Shown here: piece after piece, positions 6,430 through 15,708 of the stretch
Numbering within the stretch: position 1 is the first letter of the stretch
Layout of the letters: each line of letters starts with the position of its first letter
Source: an uncultured Bacilli bacterium
Lineage (GTDB): Bacteria > Bacillota_I > Bacilli_A > RF39 > UBA660
Length of the DNA: 49,162 bases
Reading direction: 5' to 3'
NCBI GenBank assembly: GCA_947632375.1
Contig: CANRPF010000007.1
Coordinates: 1-49,162 of the forward strand
Translations under genes and position numbers: made by a program
Notes under the pieces: generated by a model
Told to the model about the DNA's origin: nothing
The model's database searches: none
What the model saw: the letters and a program-made list of their open reading frames with translations, nothing else

Positions 6430-8615
6430 AAATTAATCATTCTTACAAAAGGGTATCCTTCTATATTTGAAATAGCAGCAGTTGTAACAATCATTTCATT
6501 ATAATATTCTTCATTATCTTGAGCATTCGTGAAGTCTTCTCTATGTATGCTATTATTTTTTGCAACAAATATTCCATCCCATGTTGCAACATGATCAAAG
6601 AAGTAATCTGTATTATATAAAGTATAAGCTACATCTTCATGGTCTTCTCTATTTGGTTTAAGTCCTGTAAATGGATAAAATATTGTTGTATCTTTACCAA
6701 TAACTGTATTAGTACTTTTATCTACACTATAAGCATATAAAGTTTTTGTTAATTCCATAGGATTATTGCTATAACCAATATCATCTGTTATAACATCTCC
6801 AACATTTAAATTTGTAGGGGATATACCAACTGAGTATCTTTCATAGAATTCTCCTTCTCCTTGTGCAGATATTTTAATAGTTGGTTTTCCATCTTCACCT
6901 TCAGGAATATATTCTACATATCTACCTAATGCTTCAGATATAAATCTTAATGGAACATAAACTTGACCATTTATTTCTTTTGATAAAACATCAACAGAAT
7001 CAGCATTAAATGTAGGACTACTTAATAAAAATATTGATCCTTGTGGTATTTCAAAATAGCTTTTATATTCCCTAGTACCTATTTCATGAGTTATTGTATA
7101 AGTTGGTGGTGTTTTTGAATCATATATTGTGAAATCACTTGGTATTTGTGCATTATTTTTCATAATATCAAATCTAATAATAATTTGATTTGGATTTTTA
7201 GTTGAACGAGTAAATGTACAATCCATCATACTGCATAAATTATTTAAATTTACATAAGTTCTTTCATTTTCTACAAAAGCATTAGGATTAAAACTAATCT
7301 TTTTATCACCTATAATGAAGTTAGCATCAAAAGTATTAGTATTTTCACTTGTTATAGGTTTAGTTATAAATATTTTGTTTCCTTGACCTCTATGAGGTGG
7401 GGCTACTTTATTTCTATAATCTTTATAATTATAAGCAATTATAGTACCATCAGATGCTACAAAATATTCATCGCATTTATTTGATGGAAATGGAGTATCT
7501 TTACCAGGTACGTTATTGAATATACTAAGAACTTTAAAATTCTTATCATATAATGTATCATAATTTAAAAATGTATCATCGTTAAAGAATATTGTTGCTT
7601 CACTATAAGTTAAAACAAATGATTTTTTAAGCTCTTTTATATTTGTTAAACCATCAGATGCTACAATATTTCCATTAGCATCTCTTAATATTACTCCTTT
7701 TTCTTTATAAGATCTTATTAATAATAGTCCAGAAGGAGATATTTCTATTAATTCTTCATTATTATCATAATCATAAAATTTAGGACCTTCAGGTTCATAT
7801 TTCATATATGTTATTTGTTCTCTATCAATAAAATCTAATGCGTCTAACTTCTCTGATTGAGAAGTAGGAAAAGAATCTACTATTTCATTATTTGAATTAT
7901 ATACTACATAATAATTTCTCTCATCTTTAGTAGTTGGAAACTCTACAGGCTTTTTTACATCAGTAGCTGATATTTTTGTTGGAACATAATAATATTTTAT
8001 AACATAGCCTCCATCTTTTAATGCAGCGCCACTTGTAGCTTGGTCTATACCTTCGTTATAATAATGTTTTTGATATATTTCATTTCCATCTTTATCAAAT
8101 CTTACTTGTATTGCATCAAAATCATCATCTTGGCCACCTAATGCATAATTTTCTTCTCTATCAAGTCCAAAAGTAAAACCATATATCATAAATGTACCAT
8201 CTGCAAGTTCAAATATACCATTAGCAGTTGTTCCTATTGTTGGTGCTAAAGGATCTGGATTTTCCCAATTTAATAATATATAGAAATCTTTTTCAAATAT
8301 TTTATTAAAATTTTGATCATATTTAACAATCTTTGTATGATCTTTTTGATATGTTCCAGAAGTAGCTTCCCCATTTGCATCCACTCCTGGTATCAATCTA
8401 TCTGATTCTTTATATAAAGCAAGCATTAAATAATTATGATCTTGTGTTTCTATTATTTTTTCAATACTTGGATAAGAACCACCTAAATCTAAATTTATTT
8501 CCTGCCAATTATTAAGGTCATAGTTGCTAGAATCAGGATAAGTTTTAGCATTAACATTAATTAAACATATACCACTTAGTATAAAAAGTACTAACATTTT
8601 CTTTATTTTATTCAA
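6423..8615 (-). CDS. secreted protein with copper-amine-oxidase-N-like stalk domain
   Basis: The product is about 730 residues with a signal peptide (NKIKKMLVLF, a hydrophobic core, then NVNA). The middle and C-terminal parts contain two motifs of the Cu_amine_oxidN1 stalk domain of Bacillota exoproteins: NERTYVNLNNLCSMMDC at about residue 450, and GQVYVPLRFISEALG at about residue 555. The first 400 residues show repeated beta-propeller-like segments (for example FELADGTFMIYGF, ALKDGGYVIKYY), which suggests a secreted propeller, though I cannot count blades reliably. I chose a TTG start at 8615 because the GTG upstream (8624) is part of an AGGTGAT site that also overlaps the end of the preceding gene. 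No catalytic motif is visible. It probably acts outside the membrane with its neighbours. Confidence 0.7.
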   Translation of the reverse strand: MNKIKKMLVLFILSGICLINVNAKTYPDSSNYDLNNWQEINLDLGGSYPSIEKIIETQDHNYLMLALYKESDRLIPGVDANGEATSGTYQKDHTKIVKYDQNFNKIFEKDFYILLNWENPDPLAPTIGTTANGIFELADGTFMIYGFTFGLDREENYALGGQDDDFDAIQVRFDKDGNEIYQKHYYNEGIDQATSGAALKDGGYVIKYYYVPTKISATDVKKPVEFPTTKDERNYYVVYNSNNEIVDSFPTSQSEKLDALDFIDREQITYMKYEPEGPKFYDYDNNEELIEISPSGLLLIRSYKEKGVILRDANGNIVASDGLTNIKELKKSFVLTYSEATIFFNDDTFLNYDTLYDKNFKVLSIFNNVPGKDTPFPSNKCDEYFVASDGTIIAYNYKDYRNKVAPPHRGQGNKIFITKPITSENTNTFDANFIIGDKKISFNPNAFVENERTYVNLNNLCSMMDCTFTRSTKNPNQIIIRFDIMKNNAQIPSDFTIYDSKTPPTYTITHEIGTREYKSYFEIPQGSIFLLSSPTFNADSVDVLSKEINGQVYVPLRFISEALGRYVEYIPEGEDGKPTIKISAQGEGEFYERYSVGISPTNLNVGDVITDDIGYSNNPMELTKTLYAYSVDKSTNTVIGKDTTIFYPFTGLKPNREDHEDVAYTLYNTDYFFDHVATWDGIFVAKNNSIHREDFTNAQDNEEYYNEMIVTTAAISNIEGYPFVRMINLK

Positions 8616-8616
8616 T

Positions 8617-9009
8617 TTAATCACCTACTTTAATTTTTATAACATTAGATTTTACATCTTTTAAAGTACAATATATTTCTGTATCACCTAATGCATTCGC
8701 TCTTATATTATTCTTATCTATAAACTTTATTATATTTTCATCTTTTGAAAAACATTTAACTAATTTAGATTTACCACTTGTTGCAATTATTTTTATTGTA
8801 GCTCCTTCATTAGGTTTCATCTTTATTATAGTTTCATTATTTGGTCCATATATATAGCTTACATTATTTGAACCTACTTCTATACTTACCCCATTATTTG
8901 TATTATAAAATCTAAATATTAATATTCCTACTATTACTACTATAATTATTATTGATAAACCTATTATTTTTCCTTTATTTATAAATTTGTTTTCTTTTTT
9001 CTTTTTCAT
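8617..9009 (-). CDS. membrane-anchored Ig-like (BIG2-type) small protein
   Basis: This 130-residue protein has a Lys-rich N-terminus (about 12 residues) and one transmembrane helix (about residues 14-33, IIGLSIIIIVVIVGILIF by composition), followed by a single extracytoplasmic beta domain. The end of that domain (NIRANALGDTEIYCTLKD..NVIKIKV) matches the last strands of bacterial Ig-like group 2 domains, including the Gly-x-Thr-x-Ile turn. Two Cys (CFSKD, YCTLK) could form a disulfide. The stop lies one base before the TTG start of the next gene, whose ribosome binding site lies inside this coding region, so the two are translationally coupled. The function is unknown; the arrangement suggests a part of a surface complex. 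Confidence 0.65.
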   Translation of the reverse strand: MKKKKENKFINKGKIIGLSIIIIVVIVGILIFRFYNTNNGVSIEVGSNNVSYIYGPNNETIIKMKPNEGATIKIIATSGKSKLVKCFSKDENIIKFIDKNNIRANALGDTEIYCTLKDVKSNVIKIKVGD

Positions 9010-9017
9010 AATTTTAC

Positions 9018-9446
9018 CTACTTATCTATAAATATAGCTTTACTAATACAACTTTCATCTTCTATTGTACATTCTTCATTATTAGTTGTTCCATTGTTAG
9101 TATTTGCATTATTTCCATTATTTAAATTTCCATTTGTAGTTGATTTACAATTATTATCTAAAATACAATTATAAGCACAGCTAGCTTCACTATGATCTAA
9201 ACCAACTGCATCAAATAAAAATAAAATAAGTGAAGGAAGGAAGAAAATTATTATACCTGCTACTATTCTCCATATAAGTCTAATGCTTTTTTTCTTTAGG
9301 GCATCATTTTCAGAACTAACTACAGCTTGATATAAATCAAAAGTACCTAAACCTATAATTATAATTGGAACACCTATTTTTAATATTTTTAAGAGCATAC
9401 CAATTAAACCATATACAGTCATAAAGTCTTTATTGCAAATATCCAT
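9018..9446 (-). CDS. small polytopic membrane protein with Asn/Thr-rich, Cys-containing tail
   Basis: The 142-residue product has two strong membrane helices: about residues 13-45, and about 58-82 (IVAGIIIFFLPSLILFLF). A short basic loop (KKKSIRLIWR) joins them. A 55-residue tail is rich in Asn and Thr (NGNLNNGNNANTNNG region) and holds six Cys, implying disulfides outside the cell. The two-helix core with a central basic loop recalls VirB2/TrbC pilin-like proteins, but the resemblance is only in layout. It is the first gene of the surface locus, with its own promoter (9477-9505), and the BIG2-like gene follows after eight bases. I cannot assign a function. Confidence 0.6.
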   Translation of the reverse strand: MDICNKDFMTVYGLIGMLLKILKIGVPIIIIGLGTFDLYQAVVSSENDALKKKSIRLIWRIVAGIIIFFLPSLILFLFDAVGLDHSEASCAYNCILDNNCKSTTNGNLNNGNNANTNNGTTNNEECTIEDESCISKAIFIDK

Positions 9447-9476
9447 TTGTTAAACACCTACTCTATTCTTATTTTT

Positions 9477-9505
9477 ATAATATCATAACTGTTTTAAAAT
9501 CGCAA
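9477..9505 (-). promoter_or_regulatory. promoter of the surface-protein locus
   Basis: On the minus strand TTGCGA (9500-9505) and TATTAT (9477-9482) are 17 bp apart, about 30 bases before the first start codon. Confidence 0.55.
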
Positions 9506-9509
9506 TCTA

Positions 9510-10592
9510 TTATATAAGTTTTAATAAAATTTCATTCATAATATATAGTTTATCTGGATTTATAAAAACATATCCATCTTTGAATATTAAATCTTTATTT
9601 TTTATTAATGGTTTAATAGGAAATACTTCTTGCATATTAACTTCATACTTATTATAAAATTCTTCTAAACTTATTCCTTCAATTTTTCTAAATCCTAACA
9701 TAAGTTCATTTTCTTGTTTTTCTCTAATACCTAATATTTCTTCTTTATCTACATATTTTCCTTCTAAATAATTATTTAAATTCTTAGTATTTTCATAACG
9801 TATACCATCTATATAACCATGTGCTCCTAATCCAAAACCATAATATTCTAAATTATTCCAATAATTTAAATTATGTTTTGATTCATAACCTTTTTTAGAA
9901 AAATTACTAATTTCATAATGAATATATTTTTTTGATTTTAATTTATTTCTAATATAGTTATACATTGATAATTCTAAATCTTCATCTATTGGTTTAATAT
10001 TTTTAATACTTAGTTTAGTATAATCTTCTAATATAAGAGAATATGTACTTATATGATCTGGTTTAAGTTTTAAAAATAAATTTAAATCGGTTTTTAAATC
10101 TTTTAATGTTTCTCCTGGAATACCATACATTAAATCTAAATTAATATTATTTATACCTATTTTTCTAATCATAGATATTTTATTAGAAACATCATCAAAA
10201 TCAGCATATCTTTCCATAAATTTTAATTTCATTTTATTAAAAGATTGAACTCCAATACTTAATCTATTTATTTTATTTTTATATAAAAATGTTATAAGTT
10301 CTTCAGTTATATCATTTACATTACATTCAAAAGTTCTTTCAGCATCTTCTTTTATATTTATAATATTAATTATTTTAAATAATTTAGTTAATTCTTCTAT
10401 ATTTAATACACTTGGAGTACCTCCTCCAATATATAAAGTATCAAGAATTTCTCCATTATATCTATCATTTATTTCTTCTTCTAGTGCCTTTAAATATGCA
10501 TCTGTATTGCTATAACTATAAAAATGTTTACAGAAATCACAATATGAGCAAATTGTTTTACAAAAAGGTATATGTATATAAATAGATTTCAT
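9510..10592 (-). CDS. hemW: radical SAM heme chaperone HemW
   Basis: HemW is a radical SAM protein related to coproporphyrinogen III dehydrogenase HemN that binds heme and delivers it to targets. The [4Fe-4S] motif is CKTICSYC at residues 11-18 (C-x3-C-x2-C), followed by the DFC that marks the HemW type. YIGGGTPS at about residue 55 binds SAM, and DLMYGIPGET near 155 is typical. The protein is 360 residues, close to the usual 370-380. The ATG has an AGGTGAT site. lepA and hemW are neighbours in many Bacillota; here an HD hydrolase gene and a terminator lie between them. No heme biosynthesis genes are seen in the window, so its substrate here is unclear. Confidence 0.92.
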   Translation of the reverse strand: MKSIYIHIPFCKTICSYCDFCKHFYSYSNTDAYLKALEEEINDRYNGEILDTLYIGGGTPSVLNIEELTKLFKIINIINIKEDAERTFECNVNDITEELITFLYKNKINRLSIGVQSFNKMKLKFMERYADFDDVSNKISMIRKIGINNINLDLMYGIPGETLKDLKTDLNLFLKLKPDHISTYSLILEDYTKLSIKNIKPIDEDLELSMYNYIRNKLKSKKYIHYEISNFSKKGYESKHNLNYWNNLEYYGFGLGAHGYIDGIRYENTKNLNNYLEGKYVDKEEILGIREKQENELMLGFRKIEGISLEEFYNKYEVNMQEVFPIKPLIKNKDLIFKDGYVFINPDKLYIMNEILLKLI

Positions 10593-10627
10593 ATTATCAC
10601 CTAATTAATTATAACAAAAAAATATTC

Positions 10628-10660
10628 AAAAAAAAACTTATAGTTAGTATTAAGTTTTTT
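10628..10660 (-). terminator. intrinsic terminator of the HD hydrolase gene
   Basis: The perfect 10-bp arms AAAAAACTTA (10631-10640) and TAAGTTTTTT (10651-10660) surround a 10-base loop. Nine U follow on the minus strand. The gene's TAA (10659-10661) starts inside the stem. Confidence 0.75.
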
Positions 10661-11225
10661 ATATAATTATATTATTATTTTCATCGAATTCAAAATTAAT
10701 AGATTTTCTACTTGCTAAGAAATCACACATATGTACAAATTTTTGAGTAACAGTTTGTGGTAGTGGTAAGATAACTTTTGAAAATTTAGTTGTATTCCAT
10801 TTTCCCATATGACTTGCTACATTATTTGTAATATCATTTATTTCTTCTTCATTTAAACTTAGCATTTCTTTTATATTTTTTAATAACTCTCCTATTAATA
10901 ATGGATGATCAAATCTTGTATAGTTTTCTTCAGTAAATCCTTTTTTTAATCCATCATGAATTAGTAAGCTAACAATAATTATATCTTTGGTATGATTATC
11001 AAATTTATATATTTCAAATAATAAAGTTGCAAAATGTACTGCTGCTTTTACATGTTTTATAAGCCCTTGATAAGTTGAGGCATAAGCAGGATGGTATTTT
11101 CCTGTTGATGCTGCTGGTATTCTATAAAAATAGTCTGGTAAATTATTTAAAATAATTGTTGCATTTTCTCTAATTCTATTATCAGTTATTAAATTTAATT
11201 CATAATTAAAAATATCACTTTTCAT
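10659..11225 (-). CDS. HD-domain phosphohydrolase family protein
   Basis: The 188-residue protein carries the metal-binding residues of an HD domain: His58 (GLIKHVKAAV), His90-Asp91 (LLIHDG) and Asp106-His107 (RFDHP). HD proteins hydrolyse nucleotides, cyclic dinucleotides or phosphate esters, and nothing here tells which. It has no membrane segment or sensor domain. The ATG has a GAGGTAG site 3-4 bases upstream, which is close. It sits seven bases downstream of lepA and ends in its own terminator, so it forms the tail of the lepA unit. The N-terminal segment (NRIRENATIILNNLPDYFYRIPAAS) resembles small HD proteins that stand alone in gut Bacillota, but I give no family name. Confidence 0.7.
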   Translation of the reverse strand: MKSDIFNYELNLITDNRIRENATIILNNLPDYFYRIPAASTGKYHPAYASTYQGLIKHVKAAVHFATLLFEIYKFDNHTKDIIIVSLLIHDGLKKGFTEENYTRFDHPLLIGELLKNIKEMLSLNEEEINDITNNVASHMGKWNTTKFSKVILPLPQTVTQKFVHMCDFLASRKSINFEFDENNNIII

Positions 11226-11231
11226 ACTACC

Positions 11232-13025
11232 TCATTTATTTGTTTTTAAAATACTTAAGAATGCTTCAGGAGGTATTTCTACATTGCCAACCATTTTCAT
11301 TCTCTTTTTTCCTTCTTTTTGTTTTTCTAGTAATTTTCTTTTTCTAGAAACATCTCCCCCATAACATTTTGCTAAAACGTTTTTTTTCATTGCACTTATA
11401 TTTTCTCTTGCAATTACTTTAGAACCAATACTTGCCTGTATAGGAACTTGGAATAATTGTCTAGGAATTATTTCTTTTAAATTTTCTACTATTTCTTTAC
11501 CTCTTTGATATGCTACTGTTTTATGTACAATAACACTTAGTGCATCAACTATTTCTCCATTTAGTAATATATCCATTTTAACTAAGTCGCTTTCTTTGTA
11601 TTCTGATAATTCATAATCAAAAGAAGCATAACCTTTTGTATAAGATTTTAATTTATCAAAGAAATCATATACTACTTCTGATAATGGTAATTCATAATGT
11701 ATATTTACTCTAGCTTTATCTATATATTCCATGCTTTTATATATTCCTCTTTTTTCACTACATAAATCCATAATTGGTCCTATATATTCACTTGGTACAA
11801 ATATATTAGCTAGAACATATGGTTCTTTTATACTTTTTATAGAAACTTTATCTGGCATTTCATTAGGTGCATTTATATTTAATATTTTACCATTAGTTAA
11901 TTCTACTTCATAAATAACACTTGGACTAGTTGCAATTATTTCTATACCAAATTCTCTTTCTATTCTTTCTTCAATAATTTCCATATGTAAAAGACCTAAA
12001 AAACCACTTCTAAAACCAAATCCTAGTGCAACAGAAGTTACAGGTTCATAAGTTAGTGCTGCATCATTTAATTTTAATTTTTCTAAGGCTTCTCTTAGAC
12101 TTTCAAATTTATTAGGCTCTATTGGAAATAAACCAGAATATACCATAGGTTTCATAGGTTTATAGCCGTCTAATGGAGCTTGAGCAGGATTATTATCTAA
12201 AGTTATTGTATCTCCTACATTAACGTCGTTTATACTTTTTATTTGAGCACAAATCCATCCAACTTGACCACTTTTTAAAATTGGTAATTTCTTTTCTTTT
12301 GGAGTATTAACTCCTAATTCAATTACTTCATAAGTAGCATTATTTGACATCAATCTTATTTTATCTTTTAAAGAAATAGTACCAGATTCAACTTTAACAG
12401 ATATAATAACACCTCTATATGGATCAAAGTAAGAATCAAATATTAATGCTTTGGTTGGATCGTTATCAGCACTTTTAGGAGCTGGAATTCTCTTTATTAT
12501 AGCTTCTAATAATTTATCTACTCCAACTCCTGTTTTTCCACTACATAATATTATTTCATCTTTTGCAAACCCTAAAACATTTTCAAGTTCATTAGATACC
12601 TTTTCAATATCTGCATTTGGTAAATCAATTTTATTAATTACAGGAATAATTGTTAAATTATTATTTAAAGCTAAATATAAATTAGCTAGTGTTTGGGCTT
12701 CTATACCTTGTGCTGCATCAACTATTAAAATAGCACCTTCACAAGCTGCTAAACTTCTTGAAACTTCATAAGAAAAATCTACATGTCCTGGAGTATCTAT
12801 TAAATGAAAAACATAATCTTCATTATTATATTTATAATTTAATTCAACGGCATTTAATTTAATAGTTATTCCTCTTTCTCTTTCTATATCCATAGAGTCT
12901 AGAAGTTGATCCTTCATATCGTGTTTGCTAACAGAGTTAGTCATTTCTAAAATTCTATCTGCTAATGTACTTTTGCCGTGATCAATATGTGCAATTATTG
13001 AAAAATTTCTAATGTTGTTTTTCAT
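11232..13025 (-). CDS. lepA: elongation factor 4 (LepA)
   Basis: LepA is a ribosome-associated GTPase that back-translocates or remodels stalled elongation complexes. G-motifs are present in order: AHIDHGKST (P loop), RGITIK (switch I region), [14 protein letters not shown] and CSGKTGVG. The C-terminal LepA-specific part includes [15 protein letters not shown] near the end. The protein is 597 residues, as usual. I chose the ATG at 13025, which gives the family's [20 protein letters not shown] start. The nearest GGAG is 12 bases away, longer than normal; a TTG at 13043 is the alternative. The HD gene follows directly, and the promoter at 13054-13083 overlaps the end of tcdA. Confidence 0.95.
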   Translation of the reverse strand: MKNNIRNFSIIAHIDHGKSTLADRILEMTNSVSKHDMKDQLLDSMDIERERGITIKLNAVELNYKYNNEDYVFHLIDTPGHVDFSYEVSRSLAACEGAILIVDAAQGIEAQTLANLYLALNNNLTIIPVINKIDLPNADIEKVSNELENVLGFAKDEIILCSGKTGVGVDKLLEAIIKRIPAPKSADNDPTKALIFDSYFDPYRGVIISVKVESGTISLKDKIRLMSNNATYEVIELGVNTPKEKKLPILKSGQVGWICAQIKSINDVNVGDTITLDNNPAQAPLDGYKPMKPMVYSGLFPIEPNKFESLREALEKLKLNDAALTYEPVTSVALGFGFRSGFLGLLHMEIIEERIEREFGIEIIATSPSVIYEVELTNGKILNINAPNEMPDKVSIKSIKEPYVLANIFVPSEYIGPIMDLCSEKRGIYKSMEYIDKARVNIHYELPLSEVVYDFFDKLKSYTKGYASFDYELSEYKESDLVKMDILLNGEIVDALSVIVHKTVAYQRGKEIVENLKEIIPRQLFQVPIQASIGSKVIARENISAMKKNVLAKCYGGDVSRKRKLLEKQKEGKKRMKMVGNVEIPPEAFLSILKTNK

Positions 13026-13053
13026 AAATAAATAATTCTCCAATCTTAAATAT

Positions 13054-13083
13054 ATTATAGTATAGATAATCTTTAAAAATCAA
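13054..13083 (-). promoter_or_regulatory. candidate promoter of lepA
   Basis: On the minus strand TTGATT (13078-13083) and TATAAT (13054-13059) are 18 bp apart. The -35 overlaps the last codons of tcdA. Confidence 0.5.
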
Positions 13084-13747
13084 TAATATCATCTATTACA
13101 AACTTAGCACAAAGTATCCCTGCTGTAGCTGGAACCATCATTAAACTACCAAGTTCTTGTGTTTTTATTGAAGTTTCTTCACTTGAAACTACATTTATTT
13201 TATTATAATATTTTTCGTTTTTAAATGTTTTTCTTAATACTTTAGCTAGTGGATCACAAACTGTTTTAGATAATTTTGTAATTCTTAATTTGGTTGGATC
13301 TAACTTTTTAGCAGTACCCATAGATGAAATAATTTTTATATTATTTTTAAATGCATATTCGATTAATGATTTTTTTGTAGAAATTGTATCACAAGCATCT
13401 ATAATGTAGTCATAATTATTGCCAATTATAGTATTTATATTTTCATTATTTAAAAATTCACAATATGTTTTAATTTTAACACTATTTGAAATGCTTTCTG
13501 CTCTTTTTTTAGCAAGTATTACTTTTTTTTCACCAATATTATTTAAATTTGTTATTATTTGTCTATTTAAATTAGTAATATCTACCTCATCAAAATCTAC
13601 AATTCCTATCTCGGAAACGCCACTGCGCACTAGAGTTTCTAATGCATAGCCACCTACTCCACCTATACCTATTATAATTACTCTAGCTTCTTTAATTAAA
13701 TTAAGATTTTTTTCTCCTATTAAGCTTTTAATTCTATCGAATTGCAT
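13073..13747 (-). CDS. tcdA: tRNA threonylcarbamoyladenosine dehydratase TcdA
   Basis: TcdA is an E1-like enzyme that uses ATP to cyclise t6A37 to ct6A37 in ANN-decoding tRNAs. The ThiF/E1 fold is visible: [18 protein letters not shown] near residue 25 (nucleotide-binding glycines), [13 protein letters not shown], then [15 protein letters not shown] and [14 protein letters not shown]. The protein is 224 residues against about 250 for Bacillus YrvM. I chose the ATG at 13747, preceded by GGAGG with five bases of spacing. Longer frames would run into the 6S RNA and place the ribosome binding site inside the coding region. The gene lies directly downstream of 6S RNA, as yrvM does in Bacillus subtilis. 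No separate promoter was seen, so read-through from the 6S RNA promoter may contribute. Confidence 0.9.
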   Translation of the reverse strand: MQFDRIKSLIGEKNLNLIKEARVIIIGIGGVGGYALETLVRSGVSEIGIVDFDEVDITNLNRQIITNLNNIGEKKVILAKKRAESISNSVKIKTYCEFLNNENINTIIGNNYDYIIDACDTISTKKSLIEYAFKNNIKIISSMGTAKKLDPTKLRITKLSKTVCDPLAKVLRKTFKNEKYYNKINVVSSEETSIKTQELGSLMMVPATAGILCAKFVIDDIIDF

Positions 13748-13762
13748 ATTTTCCTCCATAAT

Positions 13763-13934
13763 AAAACCTAGGAAATAGTTTATTGTGATAAAAACCCGCT
13801 CCATCACAGGTGGGCATCACATGATAAACTTTAGGATCCTAACTCACTTAATGGGTTAGTATTCAACACCGCTTATCAATTAGATTCCCGTATATCACCA
13901 TAGTCGGTTTTATGAACTCACTAATTCTCTAGGC
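13763..13934 (-). ncRNA. ssrS: 6S RNA (candidate)
   Basis: This roughly 170-base non-coding segment folds as a long imperfect hairpin. The predicted 5' end GCCTAG pairs with CTAGGT at the 3' end. ATAAAACC pairs with GGTTTTTAT further in. GGG/CCC flank a bubble, and the tip contains CTAAC/GTTAG. It has its own promoter (13941-13969) and is followed by a U-rich stretch. In Bacillus subtilis the 6S-1 RNA gene bsrA lies between aspS and yrvM (tcdA); here the RNA lies directly upstream of tcdA. 6S RNA binds the sigma-A RNA polymerase holoenzyme. The identity rests on position, size and fold, not on sequence search. The ends are approximate. Confidence 0.7.
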
Positions 13935-13940
13935 AATTAT

Positions 13941-13969
13941 ATTATATCAATATTTATTTAAATTGTATA
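13941..13969 (-). promoter_or_regulatory. promoter of the 6S RNA
   Basis: On the minus strand TATACA (13964-13969) and a perfect TATAAT (13941-13946) are 17 bp apart, which predicts a start near 13934 at GCCTAG. Confidence 0.55.
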
Positions 13970-13973
13970 TACA

Positions 13974-15638
13974 TTAGTCATCCATTTTACGTTTTTTAAG
14001 AGTTTTTTTATCATCATCATTATCTAAGTATTTAGATAAGTTTTTAGAAACATTCATAACTATTATTAATCTTAATATACTTCTTGCAAAATCACTTTCA
14101 TAGAATTTATTAGGATTATAAGTATTTATAGCTTCTTGAGCTAATGTATCCAAAGTAACATCATCTACATTAAAACCAAGTATTTTATTAATTTCTATTT
14201 TAATTTTATTTAATGATTCATTTTTAGTTTTTATTTTATTATCTATAGTATCAAATGCGTTATTAAATGCATTTTTAAATTCAGCTAGCTTTTCATCATA
14301 TTCTTTTTTAAAGTTCAATACTATATTATTAAAATCATATAAACTATATACATCGCTAACATATTTTTCATATGAACCATCAAATAATGTCATTAATTTA
14401 GCTATTTTACGTTCATATTTATTTAATATTTGAAATATAAGATATCTCTTTTGATTTTCAATTGTATGTTTTAATACAGATTGTCTTTTTTTCACTTTAA
14501 AACTCGTTAATGCATTTTTTATAAATGAATTATGAACGTATTCCATTTCTGCTTCATTTAATTTTCTTAATGTTTCTTCTGAATAAAATCCCTTTAAACT
14601 ATCAGGTATTGTAGTATAATGATGTTCTAATTTATCTCCAATATGATATTCATAAGAAATATTTTGTTCAAATGCACTTTTTTCTATTGATTCACTAGGT
14701 TTAATACTTAAACAATCTTCAAATAATTTAGTTATAATACCATTAGATGAATTAAATGCTCTATCAAATTTATTTAATAATGATTTTGTTTCTTCTAAAC
14801 CACTAGAAGTTATAAATTTTGTATTAAATAATTCTGCAAACTGAATATCATCATATCCATTTATTTCTTTAAATAAACTACTTAATCTATTATGTTTAAA
14901 TAATTTAGGAAGTTCTATTGATTCAACAAAACTTTGATTTTTTACACTTTTATACTCAGTTAATAAACTAATTAATCTAGCTATTTTTTTAGAATCTTTA
15001 CTTAAACTATCTAAACTATCCATATTATTTAAAATATCATCAGTATCTTCTATAGTAGATAGCCATTTAAATGCATTTATATATGATTCTTTATATTTAC
15101 CTAAATCATACTTACTTATTATTTTATATACTAATTCATTTGCAGTTGCATTTATAACACTTGTATATTCATTTGATAAATTTTTCATAGTTATCGCATT
15201 ATTCTTTATTTTTTGTTTTACATTTTCTATTGCTTTATCTATATTTTCTATTTTTGTATCTTTATTTTTTCCTTCTTTAATAGCATATAGATTAGATAAT
15301 TCTCTAGTTAATTCATCGTTGTTTCTTAAAGCAATATTATTTTTTACAATAATAGTATGTAAAAGTACATTTTTTTCTTTTTCTAATGCTTTTGGATCTA
15401 CACTCATTTTATATATTAACTCAAATACTTCAGGAAATTCAGTTTTTAAAAGTGTAGATAATTCATCATATTGTGCCATTTCTATATCAATTTTATCACT
15501 TACATAGCCTATTCCATTAAAATCAGTAGATAAAGGACTTTTTTTTGATTTTAATACCACTTTGTCCTTCGCTATTTCACTACCAATTTGATTCTTTTTT
15601 GAAATTATATTTTTTTTAATTTCATTTACTAAATTCAT
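13974..15638 (-). CDS. unknown coiled-coil protein paired with a HerA-type ATPase
   Basis: I do not recognise this 554-residue protein. It is largely helical, Lys/Asn-rich and without Trp. Heptad-like stretches occur at about residues 105-160 and 425-500, the latter around KKEYDEKLAEFKNAFNNAFD. It ends in a charged tail, DNDDDKKTLKKRKMDD. It has no signal peptide, membrane segment or visible nuclease motif. The ATG has a GGGGTGA site. It lies 68 bases downstream of the HerA-like gene on the same strand. A terminator and a promoter share the space between them, so it may be expressed alone as well as by read-through. Because HerA hexamers usually act with a partner encoded next door (NurA, SIR2 or DUF4297 proteins), it is a candidate partner. 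That is inference from position only. Confidence 0.7.
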   Translation of the reverse strand: MNLVNEIKKNIISKKNQIGSEIAKDKVVLKSKKSPLSTDFNGIGYVSDKIDIEMAQYDELSTLLKTEFPEVFELIYKMSVDPKALEKEKNVLLHTIIVKNNIALRNNDELTRELSNLYAIKEGKNKDTKIENIDKAIENVKQKIKNNAITMKNLSNEYTSVINATANELVYKIISKYDLGKYKESYINAFKWLSTIEDTDDILNNMDSLDSLSKDSKKIARLISLLTEYKSVKNQSFVESIELPKLFKHNRLSSLFKEINGYDDIQFAELFNTKFITSSGLEETKSLLNKFDRAFNSSNGIITKLFEDCLSIKPSESIEKSAFEQNISYEYHIGDKLEHHYTTIPDSLKGFYSEETLRKLNEAEMEYVHNSFIKNALTSFKVKKRQSVLKHTIENQKRYLIFQILNKYERKIAKLMTLFDGSYEKYVSDVYSLYDFNNIVLNFKKEYDEKLAEFKNAFNNAFDTIDNKIKTKNESLNKIKIEINKILGFNVDDVTLDTLAQEAINTYNPNKFYESDFARSILRLIIVMNVSKNLSKYLDNDDDKKTLKKRKMDD

Positions 15639-15671
15639 AAAAATTCACCCCATAAATTTTTTTGTTGCTAT

Positions 15672-15700
15672 ATTATATCAAAAAAAATCCTATTTTGCAA
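15672..15700 (-). promoter_or_regulatory. promoter of the 554-residue protein gene, overlapping a terminator
   Basis: On the minus strand TTGCAA (15695-15700) and TATAAT (15672-15677) are exactly 17 bp apart. The -35 and much of the spacer are the loop and arm of the herA terminator. Confidence 0.6.
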
Positions 15701-15708
15701 GGATTTTT
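15680..15708 (-). terminator. intrinsic terminator of the HerA-like gene
   Basis: The arms AAAAATCCT (15683-15691) and AGGATTTTT (15700-15708) form a 9-bp stem with an 8-base loop. Further U follow on the minus strand. The TAA stop (15707-15709) overlaps the stem. Confidence 0.7.

Noticed and set aside
12451-12771. Plus-strand reading frame opposite lepA
   Set aside because: It is antisense to conserved GTPase motifs, with hydrophobic composition caused by complement codons and no start signal.
13748-13807. Longer N-terminus for TcdA starting upstream
   Set aside because: It would run through the 6S RNA and through the GGAGG site that precedes the ATG at 13747.
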